This document shows, one piece after another, positions 36,791-45,411 of a stretch of 61,318 nucleotides of DNA (its first letter is position 1; each line of letters starts with the position of its first letter). The position numbers and the translations under genes are program-made. The DNA lies in NCBI RefSeq assembly GCF_018698455.1, contig NZ_JABIOQ010000022.1:1-61318 (forward strand). Direction: 5' to 3'. This stretch comes from Sulfurimonas sp. (GTDB lineage Bacteria; Campylobacterota; Campylobacteria; Campylobacterales; Sulfurimonadaceae). The notes beneath the pieces are model-generated. The model did not search any database. It was not told where the DNA came from and was given only the letters and a program-made list of their open reading frames with translations.

Positions 36791-37720
36791 ATGAAAATTC
36801 TTATATCTTGTTTTCTTCTCTTTTTATCTGCAAATGCACAAATGCAGAGTAGAACAAAGGCTTTAATGGGAACATTTATAACCATAAGTCTCCAAAAAAA
36901 TGATAAGCATTATTTTAACGGTGCATTTAGCATTTTAAATAATGTTGATAAATCCCTTTCGTCTTACAACAAAGAATCCCCTATTTACCGTCTCAATAAA
37001 AATAAAAAGGTACAGCTAAATAAATACAGCTACGAAGCACTCTATTTAAGTCAAATATACTATAAAAAATCTCATACCTATTTTAACATTGCAATTGGTG
37101 CTATAACTAAAGATTTATATAGGTTTGGGGAAGAACAAAGGCTTGTAAGTAAGGAAGCCCTTTTAAATAGTAATAGTTCTTTTTATGATTTAGAATTTAC
37201 ACCGACTCATGCAAAAATTTCTAAAAATATTAAAATTGATTTAGGTGGAATGGGTAAGGGTTTTGGAGTAGATAAAGTCGCCGAGTATTTAAAGAAAAAG
37301 TCTGTATCAAAAGCAATCATTGCATTAAGTGGAGACATACGCTGTTTACATAAATGCTATATCGATATAAATGACCCATTCTCAGAGCAACCACTTATCT
37401 CATTTAAAACTTTAAAAAGAGATACAGGAATATCTACGAGTGGGAACTATAATCGTTATGTTGAGAGTACAAAAAACAACCATCTCATCAATCCAAACAC
37501 AAAAACTTCTCAGCAGAATTTCATATCAATCACTCTCATATCAAATCTGCCAAGTAGTGCATTAGATGCTTATGCTACAGCTAGTAGTGTGATGCCTAAG
37601 ACAGAAGCTTATGACTTTCTAAACAGTTTAAACCTTGCATACATCATACTCGAAAATGACAAGAGTTTACATATGAGTGATAACTTAAATTTATTCGTAG
37701 AAAATACTCGAGCCAAGTAG
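36791..37720 (+). CDS. apbE: FAD:protein FMN transferase ApbE
   Basis: Periplasmic enzyme that splits FAD and attaches FMN to a Thr/Ser of target proteins. Signal peptide at 1-16 without lipobox; LMGTFITISL, DLGGMGKGFGVDKVAEYL and the metal site DAYATASSVM are family motifs. 309 residues. It runs convergent to the 37691-40443 operon, whose third product is an FMN-binding protein with an ApbE target sequence, an obvious substrate. The last 30 bases overlap the end of the convergent gene. Confidence 0.92.
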   Translation: MKILISCFLLFLSANAQMQSRTKALMGTFITISLQKNDKHYFNGAFSILNNVDKSLSSYNKESPIYRLNKNKKVQLNKYSYEALYLSQIYYKKSHTYFNIAIGAITKDLYRFGEEQRLVSKEALLNSNSSFYDLEFTPTHAKISKNIKIDLGGMGKGFGVDKVAEYLKKKSVSKAIIALSGDIRCLHKCYIDINDPFSEQPLISFKTLKRDTGISTSGNYNRYVESTKNNHLINPNTKTSQQNFISITLISNLPSSALDAYATASSVMPKTEAYDFLNSLNLAYIILENDKSLHMSDNLNLFVENTRAK

Positions 37721-38137
37721 CCAAAAAATATACAGCAACAAACTTTGGAATACTATAAATGAAATGAGCTTAATATAAGCAAAAAATTCAAATCCATACA
37801 GTATAAAAAAAGATGAAAATAACTCAAAAAAACCACTTATAAATGTAGCTATTATTACAATATATATGTATTTTGATTTATTGTAACTAGTAAAGATTAA
37901 AAAGTGTAAAACTACCATTATAAAGAGACCAAATCCAAAAATGTGTGGTAAGAGAACCTTCAATAAACCTGTTGTTGTTTTAGAACTCTGAAATAGTACT
38001 TCATTCCCTAAATAATAATTTATCACTTCCCTGTGTGAAAATCCAATTTTTTCTTCAAAAAGAAAAACACTGCTTGCCAATAGAAGTAGACTAAATAATA
38101 AAAAGTAGATAACAGAGTATTTATATGCATTTTGCAA
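37691..38137 (-). CDS. Small integral membrane protein, flavin operon (4 TM)
   Basis: 148 residues with four hydrophobic segments (about 8-27, 63-83, 90-115, 120-142). Two His residues fall in or near one helix (LLPHIFGFGLF, VVLHFLIF), which could ligate haem, but this is only a possibility. I know no named family. It is last in an operon with 38121-38603, the FMN-binding protein and the porin, overlapping the gene before it by 17 bases. Confidence 0.7.
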   Translation of the reverse strand: MQNAYKYSVIYFLLFSLLLLASSVFLFEEKIGFSHREVINYYLGNEVLFQSSKTTTGLLKVLLPHIFGFGLFIMVVLHFLIFTSYNKSKYIYIVIIATFISGFFELFSSFFILYGFEFFAYIKLISFIVFQSLLLYIFWLLGSSIFYE

Positions 38138-38603
38138 AACTTAAACTCCATATGCAAAAAATAGCCATATAAAATGCCACGATATGCCAAATAAAAAAAG
38201 TGATAACATATAGTGATATATAGTCTTTTTCAACATAGTAAGAAAGACCAAGTAATATTAGTGACATAAAAGCACTCACTAAAAGAGTGTTTACTGCAAA
38301 AAGAGAGTAAGATAGTTTAAATGCTAAACGCATATATACAGTACTGAGAGTAAAAATAATCATCATCATAAAAAATATTTGAGTATGTATAAACTCCAAA
38401 AAAATGGACTTACTCATAGGGTCTAAAAATTCATCTTTATCTCCGTATAAAGTCTTGTAAATCTCTTGTTCAAAAAGTCCTAAAGAACTTTTGATTACAA
38501 ATAAATCAGCAATAAGATACATAATAGTAAATATGAGTAGACCATTAAGAATCGGTCTCATGCTCCTATCTTGTTTTAAATCTTTTATAATTGTAAAACG
38601 CAA
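38121..38603 (-). CDS. Small integral membrane protein, flavin operon (4 TM, His-containing helices)
   Basis: 160 residues, four hydrophobic segments (about 19-36, 70-90, 96-119, 129-155). His in LEFIHTQIFF and in FIWHIVAFYM lie at membrane boundaries. Directly follows the FMN-binding protein gene and overlaps the next gene. The arrangement suggests a membrane electron-transfer partner for the flavoprotein; no family match is claimed. Confidence 0.7.
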   Translation of the reverse strand: MRFTIIKDLKQDRSMRPILNGLLIFTIMYLIADLFVIKSSLGLFEQEIYKTLYGDKDEFLDPMSKSIFLEFIHTQIFFMMMIIFTLSTVYMRLAFKLSYSLFAVNTLLVSAFMSLILLGLSYYVEKDYISLYVITFFIWHIVAFYMAIFCIWSLSFAKCI

Positions 38604-39128
38604 CTATTTTCCTTTTAGAAGTTCATTGTAAATTGCAAAAGCTATGCGTGATCCATCAGTTACACTCCTAGCACTCATTGTTGCGCCAGTTACACTTGGA
38701 ATGTCACGATTAAGTTGAAGCATTGTGTCTGTTTTTATGTTTTTAAACTGAGAGTTCCATTTTTTTGTAGGAATATACTCTAGTGGTTCATTAAATGCAA
38801 TAATCTCTATATTTAAAAGAATTGCATCCTTTATGAAGTAAAGTACCACTGTATTTTTAGAGCGGACTTTTCTATTTATTAAAATACCATAACCTAAAAC
38901 TTTATCAGCTCTTGTAGCTGTGTAGATTCTGTATATTTTTGTATCAAGTTTTGCAGCTGCATTTTTTTGAATGTTTTGAAATTTAGCCTTACTTAGAAGA
39001 ACATTTTTTTTCATAACTGTCGCGTTTAAGTCATAGTTCTCTTTCATCGCATCAATTGGAGATATTAGTACTTGAGCCCAAAGTTGTGAGCTTAATGTAA
39101 GTAATAAGGTGAATAGTATTTTGTTCAT
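38604..39128 (-). CDS. Periplasmic FMN-binding domain protein (covalent flavin)
   Basis: 174 residues with a signal peptide (MNKILFTLLLTLSSQLWA) and an FMN-binding domain like those of RnfG, NqrC and NosR. The flavinylation site DIPSVTGAT ends at Thr150, the residue expected to receive FMN from ApbE; apbE is two genes away on the other strand. The start was set at ATG 39128 because it yields the signal peptide; the open frame to 39269 runs back into the porin gene. Confidence 0.85.
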   Translation of the reverse strand: MNKILFTLLLTLSSQLWAQVLISPIDAMKENYDLNATVMKKNVLLSKAKFQNIQKNAAAKLDTKIYRIYTATRADKVLGYGILINRKVRSKNTVVLYFIKDAILLNIEIIAFNEPLEYIPTKKWNSQFKNIKTDTMLQLNRDIPSVTGATMSARSVTDGSRIAFAIYNELLKGK

Positions 39129-39201
39129 ATTTTGTCTTTTGTATTTAAGTGCGCAAATTATAACTAAACTTGCGCGACTTGAGAGGATATTGTGGAAAGT
39201 T

Positions 39202-40443
39202 TTAAAAAATGAAACCCATAGATAAACTTGCAGTTTTATCTGTTTTCCCATTTTGAGCAGAAAGAACATAATCTGCTTTTAAAACAACTTGACTATGTGG
39301 AAAGTAGTTTATGCCCATAGATATATTTTGGGTTGCATGTTGAGAAGTGCCAGTTATATCTTTAGTGCTACCATCTTCAAATTTAGCTTGAGGATTAATA
39401 TTTTCATACTGAACAAATACTGGAAGTTTTGTATCCGTCTTGATTAAAGAAAACACATCATAACTTGCATTGATATAACCACCTCTAGCATCTGTAACAT
39501 CAGTCGAAGTATTTGTATCTGTACGATTTGTTTGCGTATACACACCGTAAACTCTAGCCGCACCTACTTTATAGTCCGCATGGACATCCCACATTGTAAG
39601 AGCATTGTCACCATAAGCAGAAGCACCAACTAAAAGACCATTAAGTCCACTGTAGTCAACTCTTCCTACAATAGCTCCCTCAGGATTTTTATTTTTAAAA
39701 GAACCACCTCTTCCATTTCTTAACCACTTCTCACCATCTGCTTGAGCACGAAGAGCTGTTAATCCCATTACCTTATAGTCAAGACCATCGGTAATCTTAC
39801 CGTACGCCATAACACCACTCTCATGCCATGTTGAAGGTATTAGAAGATTTTCTGTTGTAGGACGTTGCACCGTAGTAAATAGTGTTGGTTCATGTCTCTC
39901 ATTTACTAAGCCCATAGGTACAAGCATATTACCCACTCTAAGATTTATGTTTTTGTGCATTAAAAAGTCAAGGTACATAAACTCAACTTTTGCATAACCT
40001 CCAGTTCGCTCATCTAGACCATCGCCATCATCAGAACCACCATGCTCAAACTCAAGCTCTGTATTTAAAATAATGTTTTCTGTAAACTTATATCCTATGT
40101 AAGGAACAAATCTATATACATCTACTACAGACCTTTTTGTTCCAACAGCTTCTTTAGTATTTGAATAGTACATTTCACCATAACCACCTATACTTAATGG
40201 TGATTTTGAGTAATAAACCTTTGAGGCTGCCGCACCTAAGCCACTGTATGTTTTTGTTTCATCTACAGTCGTATAGTTAAACCCTGTTTTAAGATCACTT
40301 GTTTCATCTACAAGTACTTGAGTCATTTCTTGAAGCTCTTTTACTTGTTGTTTTAACTCAGCAATGTCTGATTTATCATCTGCGAAAGATGAAGTGCTTA
40401 TTAGTAAGCTTGCACATAGTGCTAACGATAATGTTTTAGTCAT
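39202..40443 (-). CDS. Outer membrane porin with N-terminal coiled coil
   Basis: 413 residues: signal peptide (1-21), a short coiled coil (about 24-50, DIAELKQQVKELQEMTQVLVDE), then a beta-barrel with repeated amphipathic strands and a terminal Phe (SMGFIF). The type resembles anion/phosphate-selective porins (OprO/OprP-like) that anchor to peptidoglycan by the coiled coil. It leads an operon with the FMN-binding protein and two membrane proteins, and a Fur-like box lies 23 bases before the start. Substrate not determinable. Confidence 0.82.
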   Translation of the reverse strand: MTKTLSLALCASLLISTSSFADDKSDIAELKQQVKELQEMTQVLVDETSDLKTGFNYTTVDETKTYSGLGAAASKVYYSKSPLSIGGYGEMYYSNTKEAVGTKRSVVDVYRFVPYIGYKFTENIILNTELEFEHGGSDDGDGLDERTGGYAKVEFMYLDFLMHKNINLRVGNMLVPMGLVNERHEPTLFTTVQRPTTENLLIPSTWHESGVMAYGKITDGLDYKVMGLTALRAQADGEKWLRNGRGGSFKNKNPEGAIVGRVDYSGLNGLLVGASAYGDNALTMWDVHADYKVGAARVYGVYTQTNRTDTNTSTDVTDARGGYINASYDVFSLIKTDTKLPVFVQYENINPQAKFEDGSTKDITGTSQHATQNISMGINYFPHSQVVLKADYVLSAQNGKTDKTASLSMGFIF

Positions 40444-40465
40444 TTATTTTTCCTTTTGTTGCTAA

Positions 40466-40480
40466 TGATATTTATTATCA
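40466..40480 (-). promoter_or_regulatory. Candidate Fur box
   Basis: TGATATTTATTATCA differs at one position from the 7-1-7 Fur consensus TGATAATnATTATCA. It is 23 bases upstream of the porin start codon, overlapping where a promoter should be. The region is very AT-rich, so chance similarity is possible. Confidence 0.5.
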
Positions 40481-40653
40481 TAATTAATTTATACTGGAAT
40501 TTTATAGAAAAAAACTTAAAATTTAATTAATTTTAATAATTACTATCAATTACAAATAATACTAATCCCGTATATCTTCTTTTAATTAATCAATTAAAGT
40601 ATTTACTTTATGTAAACTGAGTATAATTTAAAAAATTATATGAAAGATAATAA

Positions 40654-41484
40654 ATGAAAATAGCGATTATTGGCTTAGGGTTAATGGGCGGTTCTCTTGC
40701 TCTAAGTTTAAAAAAACAAGATTACATAAAGAGTATCGTCGGATACGATCATAACCAAGACCATACAGTTCAAGCTCTTAAGCTTGGTTTAGTCGATGAG
40801 ATAGTAAGTTTTTCTCAGCTCAAAAAGTGTGATGTTATCTTCTTAGCAATTCCTGTTGATGGACTCATTGCAACACTTGCTACACTTACAGATGTAAGTA
40901 AAGAGACGACCATTATAGACCTTGGAAGTACTAAGGCTAAGATAGTTACAAGTATACCACCAGTTATACGAAAAAACTTTGTAGCAGCACACCCTATGAC
41001 TGGAACTGAAAATTTCGGTCCATCTGCAGCGGTTGAGGGTTTATATGATGATAAAGTAGTTGTCTTATGTGACCTTGAAGATAGTGGAAAACTTCAAAGT
41101 GATACTGCTAAAAAAATATTTACATCTATAAATATGCGTTTAACATTCATGAGAGCGAACGAACATGATAGACATGCCGCATTTATCTCTCATATGCCCC
41201 ATGCTATCTCTTACTCCATTGCAAATGCAGTTATGAAACAAGAGAACAAACACAATATTTTAGCACTTGCTGCTGGTGGATACCGCTCTATGAGTAGACT
41301 CGCAAAAAGTTCTCCAAATATGTGGGAAGATATTTTTAGGCAAAATAAAGATAATATTCTTGAGGCAATTACCCACTTTGAAGAAGAGCTTACTCAACTC
41401 AAAAATGCCATCGCTACTGATGACTGGGAAAAAGTACATCAAGAGATGAGTGATGGGAATAAACTTCACGATATTTTAGACTAG
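40654..41484 (+). CDS. tyrA: Prephenate dehydrogenase
   Basis: NAD-dependent step to tyrosine. Rossmann motif IAIIGLGLMGGSLALSLK at the start; FVAAHPMTGTENFGPSAA and ISHMPHAISYSIAN contain the conserved catalytic His residues. 276 residues, no ACT domain or chorismate mutase fusion. A TATAAT at 40622-40627 may be its -10. Monocistronic, convergent with the histidine kinase gene. Confidence 0.93.
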   Translation: MKIAIIGLGLMGGSLALSLKKQDYIKSIVGYDHNQDHTVQALKLGLVDEIVSFSQLKKCDVIFLAIPVDGLIATLATLTDVSKETTIIDLGSTKAKIVTSIPPVIRKNFVAAHPMTGTENFGPSAAVEGLYDDKVVVLCDLEDSGKLQSDTAKKIFTSINMRLTFMRANEHDRHAAFISHMPHAISYSIANAVMKQENKHNILALAAGGYRSMSRLAKSSPNMWEDIFRQNKDNILEAITHFEEELTQLKNAIATDDWEKVHQEMSDGNKLHDILD

Positions 41485-41495
41485 TTAAGGAAAAA

Positions 41496-41518
41496 CCTCG
41501 TTCCGTTTACAATCGAGG
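41496..41518. terminator. Weak hairpin between tyrA and the kinase gene
   Basis: Stem CCTCG/CGAGG with a 13-base loop in the 40-base gap between two convergent genes. An AAAAA run precedes it, giving a T-run on the minus strand, so it could stop transcription from the kinase operon. Short stem, low confidence. Confidence 0.35.
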
Positions 41519-41524
41519 ATGAGC

Positions 41525-43483
41525 CTAAAGTTTTATACTCAAAGTTACACTACTTCCTTGTCCTAAACCATTACTACTTATACTTATGGTAGCTCCTATC
41601 TCTTGTGAAAGATGCTTACAAAGAGAAAGTCCTAATCCACTTCCTTTGTTCTTGGCATTTTTAGCATTTTCTAGTTGTGTAAATTCATCGAAGACTCTAC
41701 TTAAATCCTCACTAGAAATACCCACTCCAGTGTCTTGAACTTTAATCTCTAAAGTATTTTTACTCAGTAAAGCTGCAATGGAAATATAACCATCATCTGT
41801 AAATTTTATCGCGTTTGATATGAGGTTGATTATGATTTGCTTAAATATTTTTTTGTCACTGAGTATCTTAAGCTCTTTAATTGTCTCAATATCTATTATA
41901 AAACGGAGGCCTTTATCTTCAACTAATGCTTGTGTTATATCCATGGCCTCTTCAAGCTGATCATATATATTTGTATTCTCTATTTTTTTCTCTATTTTTC
42001 CTGCTTCTATTTTTGCTATGTCAAGTATGTCATTTATAATGTTTAGTAGATGGTATGCTGCTGTTTCAACTTTAGCTATGCTATCAACTTGCTCATCGCT
42101 CATCTCTTCATAAGTGATAAGGTATTGAGAATAACCAATGATGGCGTTGAGAGGAGTACGTAGCTCATGACTCATTGCAGAGATAAATGCAGACTTTGCA
42201 CTTGAAGCAGAGTTTATCTTCTCTATCAATGAGATTCTCTCTAAATGATTTTTCATCATTAGTACCACGGACTCTATAAAAATTACTTCTTGTGTATTTA
42301 GACTATCTGCATTTTTCACATTTAAGTAACCAACAAACTTTTCACTATTGTCCACAAAGTCTTTCATGGTAAGTTTTTGAATACTGTTTGTGTCTATTGT
42401 GTCTATACTAATCTCACAGGCTAAGTTCCTTCTCATAGCTCTGAGGGAAAGTGCTATTGAATCTTCATAGGAGTCAGACTGCGATATAGCATTAAAAGTA
42501 TCACTAAGCCCTATATAGTTTTTTAGTCGTACTTCATTCTCTAACTTTAACTTCTCTAAAAGTATACCCGTCGTCTCAAAGAGTTCATTAAAACTATCTG
42601 CCAATTCATCAAATTCATCAATACTTTGTGTTTGTATCCGAAGATGAAAGTCTTTTGTCTCTACAATCATTTTAGCGGTCTCTTTAAGTGCATAGATTGG
42701 TCGTGTAACAATTGCTGAGAGTTTACCGCTAATGTATATAATCATTAAAAGTCCGAAAATTGTTACAATAGATAGATAATACAGAAAATCATTAATAGAA
42801 TCTAATGATTTTTTCTTATCCACTAAGTAACTTATTTCATACCCATTGAGTACATTCAACAAACCAATTCGTCCAGTATAAAAGAGCTTATTTTCAGTAG
42901 TTGTCTCTTCTTTTTGTACAACTTTATTTATCGTATATCTAACGTGTTCATCACTTAATAAATAAGTATTTAAAGTATCCATTTTTAGGATTGCGACTAA
43001 ATATCCTAAGTGTGACTCATCAAAACTTGCATGAACCTCTTTTACAATGTATATATCAGAACCTTGGATAAAGACTCTTTTTTTTAAGTCCGTTTCCCCC
43101 ATTCCAAACATCTCGTTTATACTCTTTATCTCAGAACTAGCAATGACCTTTTGCTCTAAATTTATAGAGTAGAGTTTTAAGTACTTTCTACCTGCTTTTA
43201 TAGACTTTTTTTCTAAAAGTCGTGATATTTGCAAGTCAGTATCATTTGATATCATATCATCAAAAATTTCTAGTTTTGATAAAAAACTCATCTCTTCTTC
43301 AAGGCTTATCAGTGCATTTTGCATAATCTTTTCTGCATGTTTTGCTTGAAGTAGGCTATCTTGTTTAACCCTTTGAATGATTTTATTTTTTTCCCAGTAA
43401 CTAAAATAACCAACAACAAAAATGTATGGAGTTATCCCTACGAGTATAAATGTCAGTAAAAGCCTAGTTTTAATACTCTTCAT
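41525..43483 (-). CDS. Membrane sensor histidine kinase of the chitin locus
   Basis: 652 residues: N-terminal TM (about 7-27), periplasmic sensor region (about 28-230), second TM (about 235-255), HAMP (about 256-310), a GAF-like middle part (about 320-415), HisKA with His439 in AMSHELRTPLNAIIGYS, and an ATPase domain with SNAIKFTDDG, DTGVGIS and GSGLGLSLCK. It is the last gene of the porin/binding-protein/receiver operon and overlaps the receiver gene by one base. Ligand inferred only from the neighbourhood. Confidence 0.9.
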   Translation of the reverse strand: MKSIKTRLLLTFILVGITPYIFVVGYFSYWEKNKIIQRVKQDSLLQAKHAEKIMQNALISLEEEMSFLSKLEIFDDMISNDTDLQISRLLEKKSIKAGRKYLKLYSINLEQKVIASSEIKSINEMFGMGETDLKKRVFIQGSDIYIVKEVHASFDESHLGYLVAILKMDTLNTYLLSDEHVRYTINKVVQKEETTTENKLFYTGRIGLLNVLNGYEISYLVDKKKSLDSINDFLYYLSIVTIFGLLMIIYISGKLSAIVTRPIYALKETAKMIVETKDFHLRIQTQSIDEFDELADSFNELFETTGILLEKLKLENEVRLKNYIGLSDTFNAISQSDSYEDSIALSLRAMRRNLACEISIDTIDTNSIQKLTMKDFVDNSEKFVGYLNVKNADSLNTQEVIFIESVVLMMKNHLERISLIEKINSASSAKSAFISAMSHELRTPLNAIIGYSQYLITYEEMSDEQVDSIAKVETAAYHLLNIINDILDIAKIEAGKIEKKIENTNIYDQLEEAMDITQALVEDKGLRFIIDIETIKELKILSDKKIFKQIIINLISNAIKFTDDGYISIAALLSKNTLEIKVQDTGVGISSEDLSRVFDEFTQLENAKNAKNKGSGLGLSLCKHLSQEIGATISISSNGLGQGSSVTLSIKL

Positions 43484-43842
43484 TAATGCAGCAAACTCCG
43501 TATCTCTTTTAGCATATTTGGCAGATTTATAGGTTTTGTAATGTAGCTATCTGCACCTAAATTCATCGCTTTATCAACACTTACCTCATCAGATAAAGCA
43601 CTTAACATTACTATTCGTATACTACTATGAAGTTCTTGGCGTATATGCTTTATGACATTAAAACCATTAATCTTTGGCATCATTATGTCTAGTAAAACCA
43701 TATCGTATTGAGTACCTCTTAGTAATTCAATAGCTTCGAATCCATCAACCGCTTCAAATGTCTCAAAGTTTTCTTTTTTTAAAACTTTTACAAGTATATC
43801 CCTGTTGCTAATCTCATCATCTACAATTAGTATTTTTTTCAA
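43483..43842 (-). CDS. Single-domain response regulator (receiver only)
   Basis: 119 residues, CheY-like: acidic pair in LIVDDE, phospho-acceptor Asp52 in VLLDIMMPK, Thr/Ser switch in VMLSALSD and Lys in YITKPI. No output domain. Overlaps the binding-protein gene by four bases and the kinase by one, so it is surely a partner of that kinase, perhaps as a phosphate sink or relay to another regulator such as the one at 49854. Confidence 0.9.
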   Translation of the reverse strand: MKKILIVDDEISNRDILVKVLKKENFETFEAVDGFEAIELLRGTQYDMVLLDIMMPKINGFNVIKHIRQELHSSIRIVMLSALSDEVSVDKAMNLGADSYITKPINLPNMLKEIRSLLH

Positions 43843-44246
43843 TCTTCAACCTTTAAAACATGTAGATTTTCGATTGCTATACCTTTTGGTACATAAGCAA
43901 TTGCACCCTCAACACTAGAAAGATATGAGAGTATATTTTTGTTTGATTTTAAAACCTTTGGTGGTCTGATACCTTTGTAGTGTGCCTTTTGCCAGTAGTT
44001 TTTTAAGTTTTGTGGATTCATTACTAAAACCATCTTCTCAAATTCTCTTCGCAAGTGATTACTCGAAGAGATATTTATTGCAAATATTTTTACACCCGAA
44101 ATATATGTTACTTTTTTTAAATAAATACTTTTGAGTTGTTTTTTACTTAAGCTCTTTAGAGGGAAGGAGTCGTTCACTAACACATCAAAACTGTTTGCAT
44201 GTAATGTGTTAAAGAGTATAAATAAAATCAAGAAAATATGTTTCAT
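43839..44246 (-). CDS. Small periplasmic substrate-binding-like protein (PstS-like half domain)
   Basis: 135 residues with a signal peptide (1-18). SLSKKQLKSIYLKKVTYISGVKIFAINI and KNYWQKAHYKGIRPPKVLKSNKNILSYLSSVEGAIAYVPK follow the PBP-like family seen in short phosphate-binding-protein relatives, about half the length of a full PstS. Such proteins often stand next to porins and histidine kinases and may act as periplasmic sensors. No transport genes are adjacent. Confidence 0.75.
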   Translation of the reverse strand: MKHIFLILFILFNTLHANSFDVLVNDSFPLKSLSKKQLKSIYLKKVTYISGVKIFAINISSSNHLRREFEKMVLVMNPQNLKNYWQKAHYKGIRPPKVLKSNKNILSYLSSVEGAIAYVPKGIAIENLHVLKVED

Positions 44247-44258
44247 AGCTACAATTTC

Positions 44259-45245
44259 CTAAAACATTACAGATACAGAAGTACGAATTTGATTTTCATT
44301 TTGATACGAATGATCTCTGTACTCTATCTTAAATGTAAAGGGAGATACTGGTCTGTATGTATAGCCAAGTACTCCAACTACTTCTTCTCTAAAAGCCCCT
44401 TCGTCTATCTTGTATGCTTCTATCCTAGTAACTAGATCATGTTCTTGTGTTAAGTGCCAACTTCCTTGGAGATAAAAAGAGTAAGGTACACTAAACTCTG
44501 TTTCATTTCTTCTGCTTCCTGCTTCTGCGAATATTTTATATTTTGGAGCTTCATATGAGAGTGCCAGGAGTGCATAGTAGTAGTCACGGTTATCTATAGT
44601 ACTAAAAAAGTAACCAATATTTGCTTTTGATTTTAAAGAGTCACTAAAGAAGTGCTCAATACTAGCTAGGTAATGTTTATCTATTGCTATATTATTATAT
44701 GTATCATCTAGGTCTTCATTGTGCTGTATAACTACACTATATTCTGTGTCACTATATAAAGAGTTTGCATATTTTACTTCCAAACCACTTGTAAACCTTG
44801 GAAAAACTAAAAAAGCCGTATAAGGTATAGATGATGTCTCTCTAAAAATGTTTATTGGTTCCATATTCCAGTAGCCTGCTGGTGTATTAAACTTTCCAGC
44901 TCTTACTCTAATGGAATCATTAACTTGGTAGTCTATGTAGAGTCTTTCAATGCTTATAGTGCTATCGGTCGTACTACTATCATCAGATCCCCACTCTTTG
45001 ATATAGCTATCTCTCAGACCAAAATCAGCCATATATGAAAACCTGTCATTACTGCCATAAGAGAGTATAGATAGCTCATCTACACGAAATCTATTATAGT
45101 TATCCGCACGTGAGACATAATCAAGAGTTGCATACCCCCCTACATATATAGGAGTGTGAGGTATGTTTATACCTTCACCAAAGTTGTACTCATCAGCTGC
45201 TAGGTTTATGTTTAAAAAAAGTAATATTAAAAAAAATAAACGCAT
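44259..45245 (-). CDS. Outer membrane beta-barrel protein (porin) of the chitin locus
   Basis: 328 residues, signal peptide 1-17 (MRLFFLILLFLNINLAA), then repeated amphipathic strands (YVGGYATLDYVSR, RFSYMADFGLRDS, VRAGKFNTPAGYW) and a terminal Phe in TSVSVMF. It starts an operon of four genes (porin, binding protein, receiver, kinase). Divergent from the chitinase gene and behind a copy of the same promoter box, so possibly a channel for chitin oligosaccharides; that substrate is inferred. Confidence 0.82.
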   Translation of the reverse strand: MRLFFLILLFLNINLAADEYNFGEGINIPHTPIYVGGYATLDYVSRADNYNRFRVDELSILSYGSNDRFSYMADFGLRDSYIKEWGSDDSSTTDSTISIERLYIDYQVNDSIRVRAGKFNTPAGYWNMEPINIFRETSSIPYTAFLVFPRFTSGLEVKYANSLYSDTEYSVVIQHNEDLDDTYNNIAIDKHYLASIEHFFSDSLKSKANIGYFFSTIDNRDYYYALLALSYEAPKYKIFAEAGSRRNETEFSVPYSFYLQGSWHLTQEHDLVTRIEAYKIDEGAFREEVVGVLGYTYRPVSPFTFKIEYRDHSYQNENQIRTSVSVMF

Positions 45246-45291
45246 TGTTACTCCATGTCCTATAGATTTAGTATATCTGTTTATATTTGAA

Positions 45292-45323
45292 ATAATAGAA
45301 CAATATTATGAAGAGTTTATGAA
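45292..45323 (-). promoter_or_regulatory. Regulator box and -10 for the porin-kinase operon
   Basis: On the minus strand, TTCATAAACTCTTCAT (45323 to 45308) is followed 11 bases later by the hexamer TATTAT (45297 to 45292), five of six matches to TATAAT. The box is the exact inverted copy of the one at 45355-45370. The TTCAT-6-TTCAT spacing gives an 11-base direct repeat, as bound by OmpR/PhoB-type regulators in place of a -35. Confidence 0.7.
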
Positions 45324-45354
45324 AATCTCAGTAATCGTTAAAAAATTCTCAATC

Positions 45355-45386
45355 TTCATAAACTCTTCATCTTAGTACCTCATACT
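45355..45386 (+). promoter_or_regulatory. Regulator box and -10 for the chitinase gene
   Basis: TTCATAAACTCTTCAT at 45355-45370 followed after the same interval by CATACT (45381-45386), a weak -10. The start codon is at 45412 with AAGGA upstream. Together with the inverted copy it forms a perfect 16-base inverted repeat with a 31-base spacer in the divergent intergenic region. Confidence 0.7.
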
Positions 45387-45411
45387 GTCATCATCAAAAA
45401 AAGGATTACAG

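Noticed and set aside
45308-45370. 16-base inverted repeat considered as a transcription terminator or IS end
   Set aside because: It lies between divergent genes, and each arm matches a third promoter at 48967 with constant -10 spacing, so regulator binding sites explain it better.
45163-45375. Plus-strand frame of 70 codons across the porin start and divergent promoter region
   Set aside because: It covers the shared regulatory boxes and the start of the porin gene; no ribosome site and no recognisable product.
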